A stretch of DNA of 64,000 nt from Afipia sp. GAS231. Its GTDB lineage: Bacteria; Pseudomonadota; Alphaproteobacteria; Rhizobiales; Xanthobacteraceae. The stretch spans positions 6,434,501 through 6,498,500 of the forward strand of contig NZ_LT629703.1 in NCBI RefSeq assembly GCF_900103365.1, written 5' to 3'. Below the pieces are notes generated by a model. The model was not told where the DNA came from, made no database searches, and saw only the letters and a list, made by a program, of their open reading frames with translations. How positions within the stretch are numbered: position 1 is the first letter of the stretch; the number at the start of each line of letters is the position of its first letter. This document shows positions 1 to 8,545 of this stretch, one piece after another. Both the position numbers and the translations under genes were made by a program.

Positions 1-287
1 TGGTTTGCGATCAGGGTGCCGAGGCCGAAAATGACCGAGAACGCCAGGAAGACCACGCCCACCACCGCCAGGCCACGGGGAACGCGGGCTTTCTGCAGCA
101 GTCCGACCGGTGGCCCGAGCACGAAGCTGAGAAGGATCGCGAGCGCGATGGGGACGAATATCTCGCGGCCGAAATACAGCGCACCAATGAACAGGGCTGC
201 CAGGATCGAGCAGGCGACGGCGCTCAGCAAAGCCATCAACTCGTCCGTCGTGCGGCCGTTGGTGATCTTCCTGGTGATCAAGCTCAT
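1..287 (-). CDS. AI-2E family transporter, N-terminal part (runs off left edge)
   Basis: The frame reads from an ATG at 287 down to base 3 without a stop, giving 95 residues; the C-terminus lies outside the window. The protein begins MSLITRKITNGRTTDEL and then has two strongly hydrophobic segments, about residues 18-36 and 38-53, with a third beginning near residue 72. The stretch GREIFVPIALAILLSFVLGP, followed by RVPRGLAVV, is the typical N-terminus of the AI-2E/PerM (YdiK-like) permease family of eight-helix inner-membrane proteins. Members export autoinducer-2 or act as sodium/proton antiporters, but for most the substrate is unknown. The family call is fairly firm; the substrate is not inferable. 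Confidence 0.75.
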   Translation of the reverse strand, partial: MSLITRKITNGRTTDELMALLSAVACSILAALFIGALYFGREIFVPIALAILLSFVLGPPVGLLQKARVPRGLAVVGVVFLAFSVIFGLGTLIAN

Positions 288-343
288 GGAGGCTTTCTGG
301 GAACGCGGGAGGGATATGGTGGACGGCCGATAGCGCAGCCCGG

Positions 344-880
344 TCAGCGCCACTGCCAGGACACCTGATCCCGCTCCCGTGACTCGTAAGCGAGGACGTA
401 TCGGCGAATGCTCCGCTTGGCGATCAGGGCCGCGCGCCGCGCGAGCCGCCATGCACCAAGCGATTTGATCCAGCTCTGAGCGTGCTGAAACTTCGCATAG
501 CACCACACGAAGGCTGGAATAGACATCAGCTTGTCGCGGCTGATGCAAAACAGCCGTTCAATCAGCGCGAGCTTGAGAACCTCAGCGACGCCAAGCACCA
601 TCAGTCCGCTGACCACGTGGCCTGTTGCGGTCAGGTAGGCGGCGAACGGCTTGGCGGGTTCGAGAATGAGAACCGGGATGACAAACAGCGCCAGCGTGGG
701 ATAGGGGCCCAGCGACATCACCCAGGTCCGCAAGCTCGCGAAAATCCAGTGGTCCGCCAGCCAGCGAATGACCGGCCTGGCGAGCGTCCAGAAGGCGGCG
801 TCCACCAGGAAGTAGATGGCGGCCAAGATGAACACAAATGGTTTGAATATGAGGCTCACGCGCGTTCTCCCGTAAGACAA
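344..880 (-). CDS. conserved hypothetical membrane protein
   Basis: A 178-residue protein with hydrophobic segments at about residues 13-33, 57-75 and 84-104, and a basic C-terminal third (ARRAALIAKRSIRRYV). It therefore looks like a small inner-membrane protein with a positively charged cytoplasmic tail. It is transcribed in the same direction as the AI-2E permease fragment and lies just upstream of it, with 56 nt between them, so the two may be cotranscribed. I do not recognise a named domain. The hydropathy pattern and length argue for a real gene over the antisense frames here. Confidence 0.65.
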   Translation of the reverse strand: MSYGRTRVSLIFKPFVFILAAIYFLVDAAFWTLARPVIRWLADHWIFASLRTWVMSLGPYPTLALFVIPVLILEPAKPFAAYLTATGHVVSGLMVLGVAEVLKLALIERLFCISRDKLMSIPAFVWCYAKFQHAQSWIKSLGAWRLARRAALIAKRSIRRYVLAYESRERDQVSWQWR

Positions 881-1059
881 GGCGCGACGGGCGCTTAGGT
901 TGCACCGTTAACACGCTGTCTATTCACGAAGACGATGGAACCTTTTGCTGCGGGACCTTCCCCGAACGCTGCTCGGGAGGCAGCGGATGAAATCGAACAA
1001 ATTCGGCATCCCCGCGTTTTCCCCAAATGATAAAACGCGAACCCCGACACGCCGGTCCA

Positions 1060-1260
1060 ATGAGCATGCAGCCCGTCGATTGCGGCGCGACGAGGCCGGT
1101 TCCGCTGCTCCCGCCCATGCCCGGTTCGAACGATGCTGATGGCCCCGGGCCATCGCTGCCGAAGACGAAGTTGAGCAGAACGGATGCGGTCCGTGCCGCG
1201 AAGGCACGCCTGATGCGGCGCGATTCGCTGCGCAAGCAGCGGCAGGCCCAAAAGGGATGA
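1060..1260 (+). CDS. small basic hypothetical protein
   Basis: About 66 residues from the in-frame ATG at 1060; an upstream ATG at 1027 would add 11 residues. The N-terminal half is proline-rich (PVPLLPPMPG) and the C-terminus is a basic helix-like stretch (SRTDAVRAAKARLMRRDS, then LRKQRQAQKG). Three overlapping frames are open on the opposite strand, so coding potential is ambiguous, and no ribosome binding site is convincing. No function can be proposed. Confidence 0.35.
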   Translation: MSMQPVDCGATRPVPLLPPMPGSNDADGPGPSLPKTKLSRTDAVRAAKARLMRRDSLRKQRQAQKG

Positions 1261-1314
1261 TGCCGCCCCAAGCCTTCAATTTCAGCCTTCTATTTCAGCC
1301 TTCAGTCGTCTGGC

Positions 1315-1515
1315 TCAGTTTCTGAGGTCGCGTTCCCGATCCAGTTCGCGAAGGTAAGAAAGCCCATGCACCGTCAGGCGGTGCGGGTTCTTTTCACCCT
1401 CGATGTAGAGCTGCATCAAGTGCCTTGAAAGACGCTCGCGGGCGCCTTTCATCTCGGAACGGTCGGCCAGGGCGCCGTAAATGCTCAGGGCACGATCAAC
1501 GGGGAGGGTTTCCAT
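1315..1515 (-). CDS. small hypothetical protein
   Basis: A 66-residue protein, METLPVDRALSIYGALADRS..., that is mostly charged and helical with no signal peptide or membrane segment. A GAAGAG stretch lies about 9 nt before the ATG and supports the start. The composition (many Arg/Glu, few rare residues) looks like a real cytosolic helical protein. I do not recognise the family. Neighbours give no functional clue. Confidence 0.55.
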   Translation of the reverse strand: METLPVDRALSIYGALADRSEMKGARERLSRHLMQLYIEGEKNPHRLTVHGLSYLRELDRERDLRN

Positions 1516-1857
1516 CGGGCTAACTCTTCAGTTGGATTCGATCTCTGAAGAGGTAAGGCCTGCTGCTTCGTATCGTTCCAGTATCGTGATGGTGCAATTG
1601 TAGGCGGGATACGGGAGCCTTCCCCGGACCGACCTGCCTTGAAGACGAGTCTGGTCGTACCGACTCCGTCCAAACAAAAAGACCGCCCGAAGGCGGTCTT
1701 CCTGTAGCCTTGAGTTATTAAGTCAGGCTACGCCCCCAGCCCGCCGACCGAATGAGTCGACCCTATAGAGTGTGGCAAAAATTGGGGAGTCTTAAAGCGG
1801 TTCCGCGAGCGAAAGCCACGCGAGCGTTGCTCGTGCGACACAGCAGAGTTCCCGCGC
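1516..1857. other. intergenic stretch with tandem hairpins
   Basis: No convincing protein-coding frame is seen. The notable content is two adjacent hairpins at 1681-1730 (annotated separately) that read as the 3' end of a minus-strand transcript. The rest looks unstructured. Confidence 0.5.
1676..1699 (-). terminator. rho-independent terminator (minus strand)
   Basis: Read on the minus strand, GACCGCC-TTCG-GGCGGTC forms a 7-bp stem with a TTCG tetraloop, followed by TTTTTG. Just upstream in the transcript is a second hairpin, GTAGCCT...AGGCTAC (1704-1730 on the plus strand). No minus-strand protein gene ends directly before it, so it may terminate a small RNA. Confidence 0.7.
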
Positions 1858-2079
1858 TCATGAACGAAGACGGGTTTCGCTCACCAGCCATGCATGGATC
1901 GTCAGCCACTTGTCTCGGCCCCTTGTCTGGAAGTTCAGGAGCGAAGATTTTGAATCCTGAAGCTCGATGAAAAACTTCAGCGAGTCTCTGCCTGTGACTC
2001 CATCGGCATCGAGCGCCTGTCTTTGCACCCATCGATCCCATGCTTCAAGGATGAGACGCTTCGCCTCTGACTGCTTCAT
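1858..2079 (-). CDS. small hypothetical protein
   Basis: About 73 residues from the ATG at 2079 (MKQSEAKRLILEAWDRWVQ...). An earlier ATG at 2097 (MFDRSST...) is possible; the frame is open up to 2214, but the extra N-terminus looks non-coding. The protein is rich in charged and aromatic residues, with no signal or membrane segment. The 5' end would face the tandem hairpins downstream at 1676-1730, which could be its terminator 160 nt past the stop. No family is recognised. Confidence 0.5.
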   Translation of the reverse strand: MKQSEAKRLILEAWDRWVQRQALDADGVTGRDSLKFFIELQDSKSSLLNFQTRGRDKWLTIHAWLVSETRLRS

Positions 2080-2338
2080 GGTGCTCGAACGATCAAACAT
2101 GGGGGATGGACCCGTAATGTTCGAGCAAAACATTAATGATGCGTTTTGCGTACCTTGGAAACCAGACCCTATCGGTATATGAGGGCTGACACTTGTTGGT
2201 GCCCGGTTCTGCACAGGCCGACGTTTGAGGCGCCTCTAAAGAAAATCTAGACGATAAATTGCGTCTCTCTGAAAGTCTTCAGAGGCGAAATTGTGCAGGG
2301 TGCAGTCCAGAAAGGGGGACATAGAGAAAGATGCAGCA

Positions 2339-2530
2339 ATGGCGATGCCAATGTTAAGAATTCCAGTCGTTACTATTTTGTTGCTGACCGGCTGCGACAA
2401 AGGACAGATCAAAGATAATCCACCGCAAATTCAACAAATAGAATCGCCTCTACAAAATACAGTAGAGGGAATGGCCAAGGCTAAGGCTCTCGATCTGGAG
2501 CAAGGCCGCCTCACTGCGCGGCGGTTTTGA
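2339..2530 (+). CDS. small predicted lipoprotein
   Basis: A 63-residue protein starting at the ATG at 2339 (MAMPMLRIPVVTILLLTGCDKG). A short basic N-terminus, a hydrophobic core and LLTGC form a lipobox with the lipidated Cys at residue 19. The mature part is about 45 polar residues and ends in EQGRLTARRF. The frame is open further upstream (from 2291), but the lipobox position favours 2339. Function is unknown. The local sequence is more AT-rich than most of the window, which may indicate transferred DNA. Confidence 0.55.
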   Translation: MAMPMLRIPVVTILLLTGCDKGQIKDNPPQIQQIESPLQNTVEGMAKAKALDLEQGRLTARRF

Positions 2531-2581
2531 TCATCGGACAAGACGACACTGCCGGCCCGTATCAACCGGGCTCATTCACTG

Positions 2582-3055
2582 CTAGCAGCCACGGCAGATG
2601 CCGCGAATTTTAGCGTCCACCTTGCCCTGCTCCGCGACAAAGTCGGCAGGCCATTGTCCGCCGGCCCAAGGCGCTTGCTTTTGCTTGGTAAAGATAACGG
2701 GCACCGTAAAGTTGAACCTATCATCCCCCACCTCGGTGGGTGGCTCGGGAAATGGCGCAGCACGCTCAACCATGCTCAGTGCCGCCGTATCGAGCAACTC
2801 AGATCCACTGCTTTCCACCAGTTCTCTGGAAATCAGCTTGCCCTGCCGGTCAATGACAAACTTGACCTTGGCCGCGCCACCTTGGCCACTCGCTCCAGGC
2901 GGAAACATTTTCTTGCTCGCCAACTGGATTAGAATCTTCTTCTTCCAGGCTTCAGCCCGGTTTGGCTGTACGTCGACCATCTGCGCATATGAGGGGATCG
3001 TCGAGACCAACAGCAGTCCGAACAGGCCGGCCAACAAAGGAGCTTTTACTTGCAT
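2582..3055 (-). CDS. TonB family protein (TonB C-terminal-like domain)
   Basis: A 157-residue protein with a cleavable signal peptide (LLAGLFGLLLVSTIPSYAQ, residues 6-24) and a mature domain of the TonB C-terminal type. Visible landmarks are the KVKFVIDRQGKLISRELVESSGSE region (about 63-86), then LLDTAALSMVERAAPFPEPP (87-106), and a closing beta-strand FNFTVPVIF. It lacks the N-terminal membrane anchor and proline-rich spacer of true TonB, so it is probably periplasmic and not an energy transducer by itself. The extra C-terminal tail has two cysteines (GICRGC). The ATG at 3055 is well placed before the signal peptide. Confidence 0.75.
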   Translation of the reverse strand: MQVKAPLLAGLFGLLLVSTIPSYAQMVDVQPNRAEAWKKKILIQLASKKMFPPGASGQGGAAKVKFVIDRQGKLISRELVESSGSELLDTAALSMVERAAPFPEPPTEVGDDRFNFTVPVIFTKQKQAPWAGGQWPADFVAEQGKVDAKIRGICRGC

Positions 3056-3149
3056 GAGTGAGAGACGTCACACGTGGAGATGGTTTGTTATCACACACTA
3101 CCCGTAGAACGATTTTGCGCAATAGGGAGCCGTCGGACCACCGCGTTCC

Positions 3150-4388
3150 TCACTGCACCGCCAGCAATCCCCCCGCCACGATCATGGTCGCCATCGCCGA
3201 CAGCGCCAGCGACCAGTGGATGCCGATCAGGCTGCCGAGCAGGCCGACCGAGATGCCGCTGAAGGCGCGCAAGCCGAGGCTTGCCATGTTGAACAGACCG
3301 ATGACACGGCCGCGCATGTCGGGCGGGGCATTGATCTGCACCAGGCTCTGCGCCATCGCGTTGAACGACAGTTCGAGGAAGCCGGCGACGAGCAGGAAGC
3401 ACAGCGCCAGCGCGTAGCTGTGCGATAGCGCAAATACCGTCAACGCCACACACCACAGCAGCGCGAGGATGATCGCGGTGCGCGGCCGCGGCGGCAATAT
3501 GTTGCGCCCCTCCAGCGCAAGGCCGGCCAGCAGGCCGCCGGCGGCGTCGGCCGCCAGCAGCATGCTGTAGGACACGCCGGGATCGCCATGGCCGAGTTCG
3601 GCGGCGAAGCCCGGCATTTGCGAGCTATAGGCATTGCCGACGAAGAAGGATGCGGCGCCGGCAAGCACCGTCATCGCGACAATGACGGTGTGTTGACGGA
3701 CGTCGCGCATGGTGTTGACGATGTCGGCGAGGCCCCGCACGGCCCGGCGCGGCGGCGGTGTGCCCTTGCGAAAGCGCGGGCCGTAGGGCGCCTTGATCAG
3801 CCACAGCACCAGCGGCAGGTAGAACACCGTGTTCAGCATGATGCCGTGCGCCGGACCGAGCGCGAGCAGGATCGCGCCGCCGACGGCGGGGCCGACCAGG
3901 ATGCCGGTATAGCGCGCCATCGCGTTCAGCCGCACCGCGCTCGCCAGATCCTGCGGGCCGACAATGTCGTAGATCAGCATCTGATTGGGCGTCTGCCACA
4001 GCACCCCGGCGCAGCCGTGGATCACCAGGATCAGCATCGCCTGCCACATCTGCAACGTGTCGGTGATGAAGAAATAGCCCCAGGCCAGCGAGGCCAGGAT
4101 GAACAGGCCCATGCCGACCTGAATGACGCGGCGCGGATCGAAGCGTTCGGCCAGCGCGCCGGACGCCACCGAGAACAGCAGGAACGGCAGCCAGTGCGAC
4201 AGCACCGCAAAGCCGCCGAGCGCCGGCGAATGGAATTTCTGGAACACCACCCAGTAGCTGATCACATGCTCGATATTGTCGGCCATCATCGAGAGCACAT
4301 AGGTGATGAACTGCGCCCGGAAGCCTGAGTGGCGCATCGCTGCAAACGATCGCGGGGACGATGGCGCGGAGGAGGGAGCTTCGGTCAT
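3150..4388 (-). CDS. MFS transporter
   Basis: A 412-residue, roughly 12-helix inner-membrane protein of the major facilitator superfamily. It has a short cytoplasmic N-terminus, the loop 2-3 region ALAERFDPRRVIQ, and further cytoplasmic loops between helices. It resembles the MFS_3/EntS-like group, a set of proton-driven exporters of siderophores and other small molecules. AGGAAA lies about 10 nt before the ATG. It is a monocistronic minus-strand gene, and nothing nearby identifies a substrate. The family is secure; the substrate is unknown. Confidence 0.85.
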   Translation of the reverse strand: MTEAPSSAPSSPRSFAAMRHSGFRAQFITYVLSMMADNIEHVISYWVVFQKFHSPALGGFAVLSHWLPFLLFSVASGALAERFDPRRVIQVGMGLFILASLAWGYFFITDTLQMWQAMLILVIHGCAGVLWQTPNQMLIYDIVGPQDLASAVRLNAMARYTGILVGPAVGGAILLALGPAHGIMLNTVFYLPLVLWLIKAPYGPRFRKGTPPPRRAVRGLADIVNTMRDVRQHTVIVAMTVLAGAASFFVGNAYSSQMPGFAAELGHGDPGVSYSMLLAADAAGGLLAGLALEGRNILPPRPRTAIILALLWCVALTVFALSHSYALALCFLLVAGFLELSFNAMAQSLVQINAPPDMRGRVIGLFNMASLGLRAFSGISVGLLGSLIGIHWSLALSAMATMIVAGGLLAVQ

Positions 4389-4802
4389 GAGATCGGGTTT
4401 CCTGAAGGGCCAAAGCGTGCTCGGTGCCCGGCGCGAAAGGGTCCCTTACAGCGCAGACGACAGCAAGGCACAAGATGGCGCCTGAGCAGGTGACATGTGC
4501 GCTGCGTGCGTGTCCGCGCTGCCCTCAAGAGCAGACATCGTCAGGCTACACGCTCAGGTCCGTTTGGTGGCACGAAACCGACGTGCGGATGCAATCGCCG
4601 TTTGTCCGCTGTTGGGGGAACAACAGAACTAGCTCTGTCGCGACTCGAAGACCGAGTTTGACCCGAATGGACTTCGATCCCACACTGCAACTGGAGACCA
4701 AGCTGCGCCCAACCTTGTTATCGCGGGGTTGTCTCCATGACGCCTTGATTTCTGCACTATTCGAGAAGCAAATGGAGCAACGTAACGCTTTGGAGGACCG
4801 GC
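4389..4802. other. intergenic region between divergent genes
   Basis: This stretch separates the minus-strand MFS gene from the plus-strand L,D-transpeptidase. Open frames on both strands here have no recognisable protein character. It presumably carries both promoters; the only clear element I see is GGAGG at about 4791-4796, before the transpeptidase start. Confidence 0.5.
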
Positions 4803-4803
4803 G

Positions 4804-5463
4804 GTGCCGAGGTCCAGGCTCACGTTGTTGCTGATTGGACTGCTCGGGCTTGCGCTCGGCGGTTGCATGCAAGCGACACTCGCACCCTCGACGGATGCCA
4901 GTTTGACTCCAAGGGACCGGCAGTTGCTGGCCCATCCGCCTTATGCGCAGGTAGACATCCCAGAGTCCTATCGTCGGCATATCGTCGACTATTCGCGCAG
5001 AGAGGCGCCGGGTACGATCCTGGTCGATACCGACGCGCGCTATCTCTATTACGTCCTGCCGCAAGGCAAGGCGATCCGCTACGGCGTGGCAGTGGGGGAG
5101 GAAGCGATGGCCTTCTCCGGCGTCGCTGCGGTTGGCCGTATGGCTGAATGGCCTGATTGGATCCCGACGCCGGAGATTCAGGCGCGGCTCGGTCCTTACC
5201 CGGCGCGCGTTCCCGGAGGTCCGGCTAATCCGTTGGGCGCGCGGGCGCTCTATCTTTACGAGGGCAACAAGGACACCCTGTACCGCATCCACGGCACCAA
5301 CCAACCGGAATATATCGGCCAGGCTATATCGTCCGGCTGCATCCGCATGACCAACGAGGATGTCATCGATCTCTTTGATCGGGTGAGGCCAGGCGCGACT
5401 GTCGTCGTCCTCGCGCCGGGTCGGAGAGCATGGATGGGGCCCATCGCAGGTCCCCGCAGCTGA
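4804..5463 (+). CDS. L,D-transpeptidase lipoprotein (YkuD domain)
   Basis: A 219-residue protein with a GTG start at 4804, preceded by a strong GGAGG. The N-terminus is a lipoprotein signal ending LALGGC (Cys21). The YkuD catalytic domain spans about residues 70-208: IHGTN with His163, and the active-site motif SSGCIRM with Cys179. Such enzymes form 3-3 cross-links in peptidoglycan, or attach outer-membrane proteins to peptidoglycan, acting in the periplasm. The motif order and spacing are complete, so it should be active. It is one of several similar enzymes usually found in rhizobia. There is no obvious operon partner. Confidence 0.92.
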   Translation: MPRSRLTLLLIGLLGLALGGCMQATLAPSTDASLTPRDRQLLAHPPYAQVDIPESYRRHIVDYSRREAPGTILVDTDARYLYYVLPQGKAIRYGVAVGEEAMAFSGVAAVGRMAEWPDWIPTPEIQARLGPYPARVPGGPANPLGARALYLYEGNKDTLYRIHGTNQPEYIGQAISSGCIRMTNEDVIDLFDRVRPGATVVVLAPGRRAWMGPIAGPRS

Positions 5464-5653
5464 TCAAAGCTCGCTGGAAGGGTCGCCTATAATTCCAAGA
5501 TAGGCGTTCTGAGCAAATCGCGGGTCGCGTTGGCTTCGTCAAGAAGCTAGTGATTCCTGCCCAAAAAAGACCCGCTCCTCCGCTCCCCCGCGTGCGATCT
5601 CAAACGTCTTTGGCTTGCGTTCGACAACTATCTGCGCCCGTATTCATGCCAAC

Positions 5654-5682
5654 ACAAAAAAGCCCCGGACGATTCCGGGGCT
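5654..5682 (-). terminator. rho-independent terminator of the outer-membrane protein gene
   Basis: On the minus strand AGCCCCGGA-ATCG-TCCGGGGCT forms a 9-bp stem followed by five or more T residues. It lies about 30 nt past the stop of the porin-like gene at 5710. Confidence 0.85.
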
Positions 5683-5709
5683 CAGGTTTGCTGGAGACTA
5701 GAGCGCAAA

Positions 5710-6462
5710 TCAGTAACGGGCGACGACCGGGCCGCCAAAACGGTAGTTCACCCGTAAGGTGACCATATCCACGTCCTGACTGATCCGATTGAGCGCACCA
5801 GCAAGCAGGGGGTTCACTACCGAGAATGAATTGTTTGCGTTACCCATGAAGAGGTGATCGTATTCGATACCGGCCGACCAATTCGGAGCGAAGCCGTACT
5901 CAAATCCGACACCCACGGTACCACCCCAGCGGGTCGAGCTTGCCGAGGCTATACCAACGCCTCCGAGTGTGGTGTTTATGAAAGCGCTGTTGCTTGTCAC
6001 CGCCGCGCCGCCCTTCAGATACAGCAGCGCCGCATTCCAAGCATAACCAATCTGGCCGGTGAAAAGGCCTAAGCCATTGACGTTGACGCCAGTCGTGAAC
6101 GCTGGATTGAAGACGCTGACGTGCGAGCCGCGGAGATTCGCCCAATCGCCCTGGGCTTCCAGACCGAAAACAAACTGACTGGCTTGCCAGCGGTAGCCCA
6201 CCTGGCCACCGACGAGACCTCCGGACCGACTAAGACAACCGTCAGGGATGACCGCACCAGCTACCGGAACGATGCCCCAGCAATTGCGGCTCGATCCCCA
6301 ACCACCGTTGGCGCCGATGTAGAAGCCGCTCCAATCGTAAGCCAGCGCGACCACCGGGGGTGGTGCCTTGGTGTAGGGACGTGCAGCCAGATCGGCCGCC
6401 GACGCGGGAGCGGCCATCCCCATTGCGACTAAACCCACCGTAGCCAGCAAGAGCTTCTTCAT
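5710..6462 (-). CDS. outer-membrane beta-barrel protein (Omp25/RopB-like)
   Basis: About 250 residues from the ATG at 6462, chosen because GGAGG lies 7 nt upstream and a signal peptide follows directly (MKKLLLATVGLVAMGMAAPA, cleaved after ASAADLA). The mature start DLAARPYTKAPPP and the first strand YDWSGFYIGANGGWG are typical of the 8-stranded Omp25/RopB family of Rhizobiales. Alternating hydrophobic strands continue to the C-terminal VNYRFGGPVVARY. The family contributes to outer-membrane integrity and host interaction. The frame is open a further 46 codons upstream, but that part does not resemble protein. A terminator follows at 5654-5682. Confidence 0.88.
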   Translation of the reverse strand: MKKLLLATVGLVAMGMAAPASAADLAARPYTKAPPPVVALAYDWSGFYIGANGGWGSSRNCWGIVPVAGAVIPDGCLSRSGGLVGGQVGYRWQASQFVFGLEAQGDWANLRGSHVSVFNPAFTTGVNVNGLGLFTGQIGYAWNAALLYLKGGAAVTSNSAFINTTLGGVGIASASSTRWGGTVGVGFEYGFAPNWSAGIEYDHLFMGNANNSFSVVNPLLAGALNRISQDVDMVTLRVNYRFGGPVVARY

Positions 6463-7038
6463 CGCATTTCCTCCAGCTCTGTCGCTTCTGACCTGATGCG
6501 CAAGCGACCATTGTCGTGAAGCATTGTAGGCGCTTAAACTTTGAAACCTCGTACCAGAAAGGCAACACTCAGTTTTTCTAAAATGGCGGGAAGGCGGCAA
6601 GTTGTGTCATGGATTGACCGCATTCTCTAGTAGGTCAAGCCTGTTGACCTTCTAGAACATGCGACTGCCACGCAAAATAGCTCGTGCGCGTTTGTGAAAT
6701 GGTCGATTGGGGATGTTGTTTGTTTGCTGCGTTGCATGAGTCCGGAAGTGGGCACTTTTCGGAGATGCCGGAATAGTTCCTGCATGTTCGGCATCGGGGA
6801 CCGAGCAGATGTCCCGCAGCTAGGTCACGACTTCCGTTTGTGGCCATTTATCATTCGTTGCCCGGCCGCAAAGTGCTAGGCTTCAGGCCTTGAACAAGCG
6901 TGGTCTTTCGGGGGCACATGCGGCGGCGTGAGTTCATCTTCTTAGCGGTGCAGGCGGCTGTGCGTCACCGCTCGTCGCGTGCGAGCCGGACCATCCCATC
7001 GTCAGCAAGCGATGGGCTTTTGTAATTGAGTTAATCCG
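6463..7038. other. intergenic region with imperfect dyad
   Basis: No supported gene. It holds the upstream region of the minus-strand porin gene and of the plus-strand binding-protein gene. An imperfect dyad, CTAGTAGGTCAA-gcctg-TTGACCTTCTAG, lies near 6626-6654 (11 of 12 positions pair). The stretch 6680-6860 has a broken-up look and may be a decayed repeat or gene remnant, but I cannot name it. Confidence 0.4.
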
Positions 7039-8259
7039 ATGCAAACGTGGGTCCGAACGCTCGTTGCGATTGGCTTGGCGCTCACTGCTTTGAGCGCGAT
7101 CTCCGAGCGAGTGCGCGAACCAGGCGTGACCGACACTGAAATTCGTATCGGCAATCTCATGCCTTATAGTGGAAATTTGGAGGTCTTCGGGGCGATTGGG
7201 AAAGCCGAAGCAGCGTATTTTGAGATGATCAACGAGCACGGCGGGATTGGCGGCCGTAAGGTGCGCTTTATCTCATATGATGACAAATCCAATCCGGTGA
7301 CCGCCCTAGAGCTTACGCGCCGTCTTATCGAGGAAGACGACGTCTTGTTGATGTTCGGCTCTTTCGGAACTCCGGGCAACTTTGCCGTTCGCAGCTACTT
7401 GAATGAAAGGCAAATTCCTCAACTTTTTATCGCCTCCGGAGACGATCATCTGAGCGATCCATCGTCGTTTCCGTGGACAATGGGTTGGCAGCCCTCGTTT
7501 CGGGAAGAGGGGCGCATCTACGCCAACTACATACAGGCGTTCTACCCCGGAAGCAGGATTGTAGCTCTTTGGCAAAACGATCAAGTCGGTCGAGAAATAG
7601 TCAAGGGGCTGGAAGACGGGCTCGGTAGTGTCGCCCGTATGATCAGGGTCGATATCGCGTACGATATCGCAGATGCGCATCTGGACACGCACGTATCGAT
7701 CTTGAAGCAATCAGGAGCCGAGATTTTTGTGTTTGCAGGAGCGCCTGAAGACGCAGCCAAAGTAATTCGAATAGCGGCGGAGTTGAATTGGCACCCTGTG
7801 TTCATTTTGAGCCATATGGCTTCGTCGATTGCGACCGCGCTAAAGCCTGCTGGCGTGGAAAATGCTGTGGGCGCGATTACAGCCGCCTTCTTGAAGGATG
7901 CAGATGATCCAGCTTGGAAAGACGGAAAAGCCACAAAGGACTGGCAGTCGTTTGTTGACAAGTATGGTCGGGCCGGAGGCAAAGACGACGGCGCCGCCGT
8001 CTTCGGCTACGCGGCCGCCGAGACACTGGTACAAGTGCTCAAGCAGTGCGGCAATGACCTGTCACGCGCGAACGTCATGAAGCAGGCCGGGACCCTCAAA
8101 GAATACCAAGGCTCCGTTTTGCTACCTGGGATCAAAATCAGCACTGGACCTCGGAACTTTCGGCCGATCGAACACCTGCGACTAGTTCAATTCGACGGCC
8201 GCACGTGGCAACCAATCGGCGATGTTCTCGAAACGGCTTTCTCCAACGTCGACAGGTAG
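7039..8259 (+). CDS. ABC transporter substrate-binding protein (Leu/Ile/Val-type)
   Basis: A 406-residue periplasmic protein of the Peripla_BP_6 (LivK-like) family. An N-terminal signal (TLVAIGLALTALSA) is followed by the mature start VTDTEIRIGNLMPYSGN, the usual first strand of this fold. AYFEMINEHGGIGGRKV and SNPVTALELTRRLIEED are the standard family blocks. The protein should bind a small amphipathic ligand such as an amino acid, amide or aromatic acid. No permease or ATPase genes lie next to it, so it is an orphan binding protein that must use a transporter encoded elsewhere, or serve in sensing. An IS element lies just downstream. Confidence 0.88.
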   Translation: MQTWVRTLVAIGLALTALSAISERVREPGVTDTEIRIGNLMPYSGNLEVFGAIGKAEAAYFEMINEHGGIGGRKVRFISYDDKSNPVTALELTRRLIEEDDVLLMFGSFGTPGNFAVRSYLNERQIPQLFIASGDDHLSDPSSFPWTMGWQPSFREEGRIYANYIQAFYPGSRIVALWQNDQVGREIVKGLEDGLGSVARMIRVDIAYDIADAHLDTHVSILKQSGAEIFVFAGAPEDAAKVIRIAAELNWHPVFILSHMASSIATALKPAGVENAVGAITAAFLKDADDPAWKDGKATKDWQSFVDKYGRAGGKDDGAAVFGYAAAETLVQVLKQCGNDLSRANVMKQAGTLKEYQGSVLLPGIKISTGPRNFRPIEHLRLVQFDGRTWQPIGDVLETAFSNVDR

Positions 8260-8545
8260 CTGTGCCCGGGGAAACAACTGGTGCTGACCGTCAGGGTGCA
8301 CCGTCACGTGCAGAAGTCGACGACCTGGTCGTTTCATATGTTCCCCTGCAAGGCGATACCATTCCAAATCCCTTGGCTTTTAATTGGCCCGGCATGTCCG
8401 TTCACGGCAAAAGCAGTCGTACCCCGCCTTTGAGGTCCGCTTCGCGCCCGACAACAGATGAGGTGGATGGCTCCCGCTCACGGCATCTGGGTGCCAAAGT
8501 GTGAAGGCCATCAGGCGTTCACGAGCAAAATGGGAGCCATCCGCT

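Noticed and set aside
16..333. Plus-strand 105-codon frame at the left edge
   Set aside because: Antisense to the AI-2E permease fragment, which has clear membrane helices and family sequence.
4424..4834. 136-codon plus-strand frame before the L,D-transpeptidase
   Set aside because: Cys/Arg/Ser-rich with no domain and overlapping the transpeptidase start; better explained as intergenic DNA.
6635..6847. Minus-strand frame of 70 codons in the porin upstream region
   Set aside because: No ribosome binding site or domain; it looks like part of a decayed repeat.
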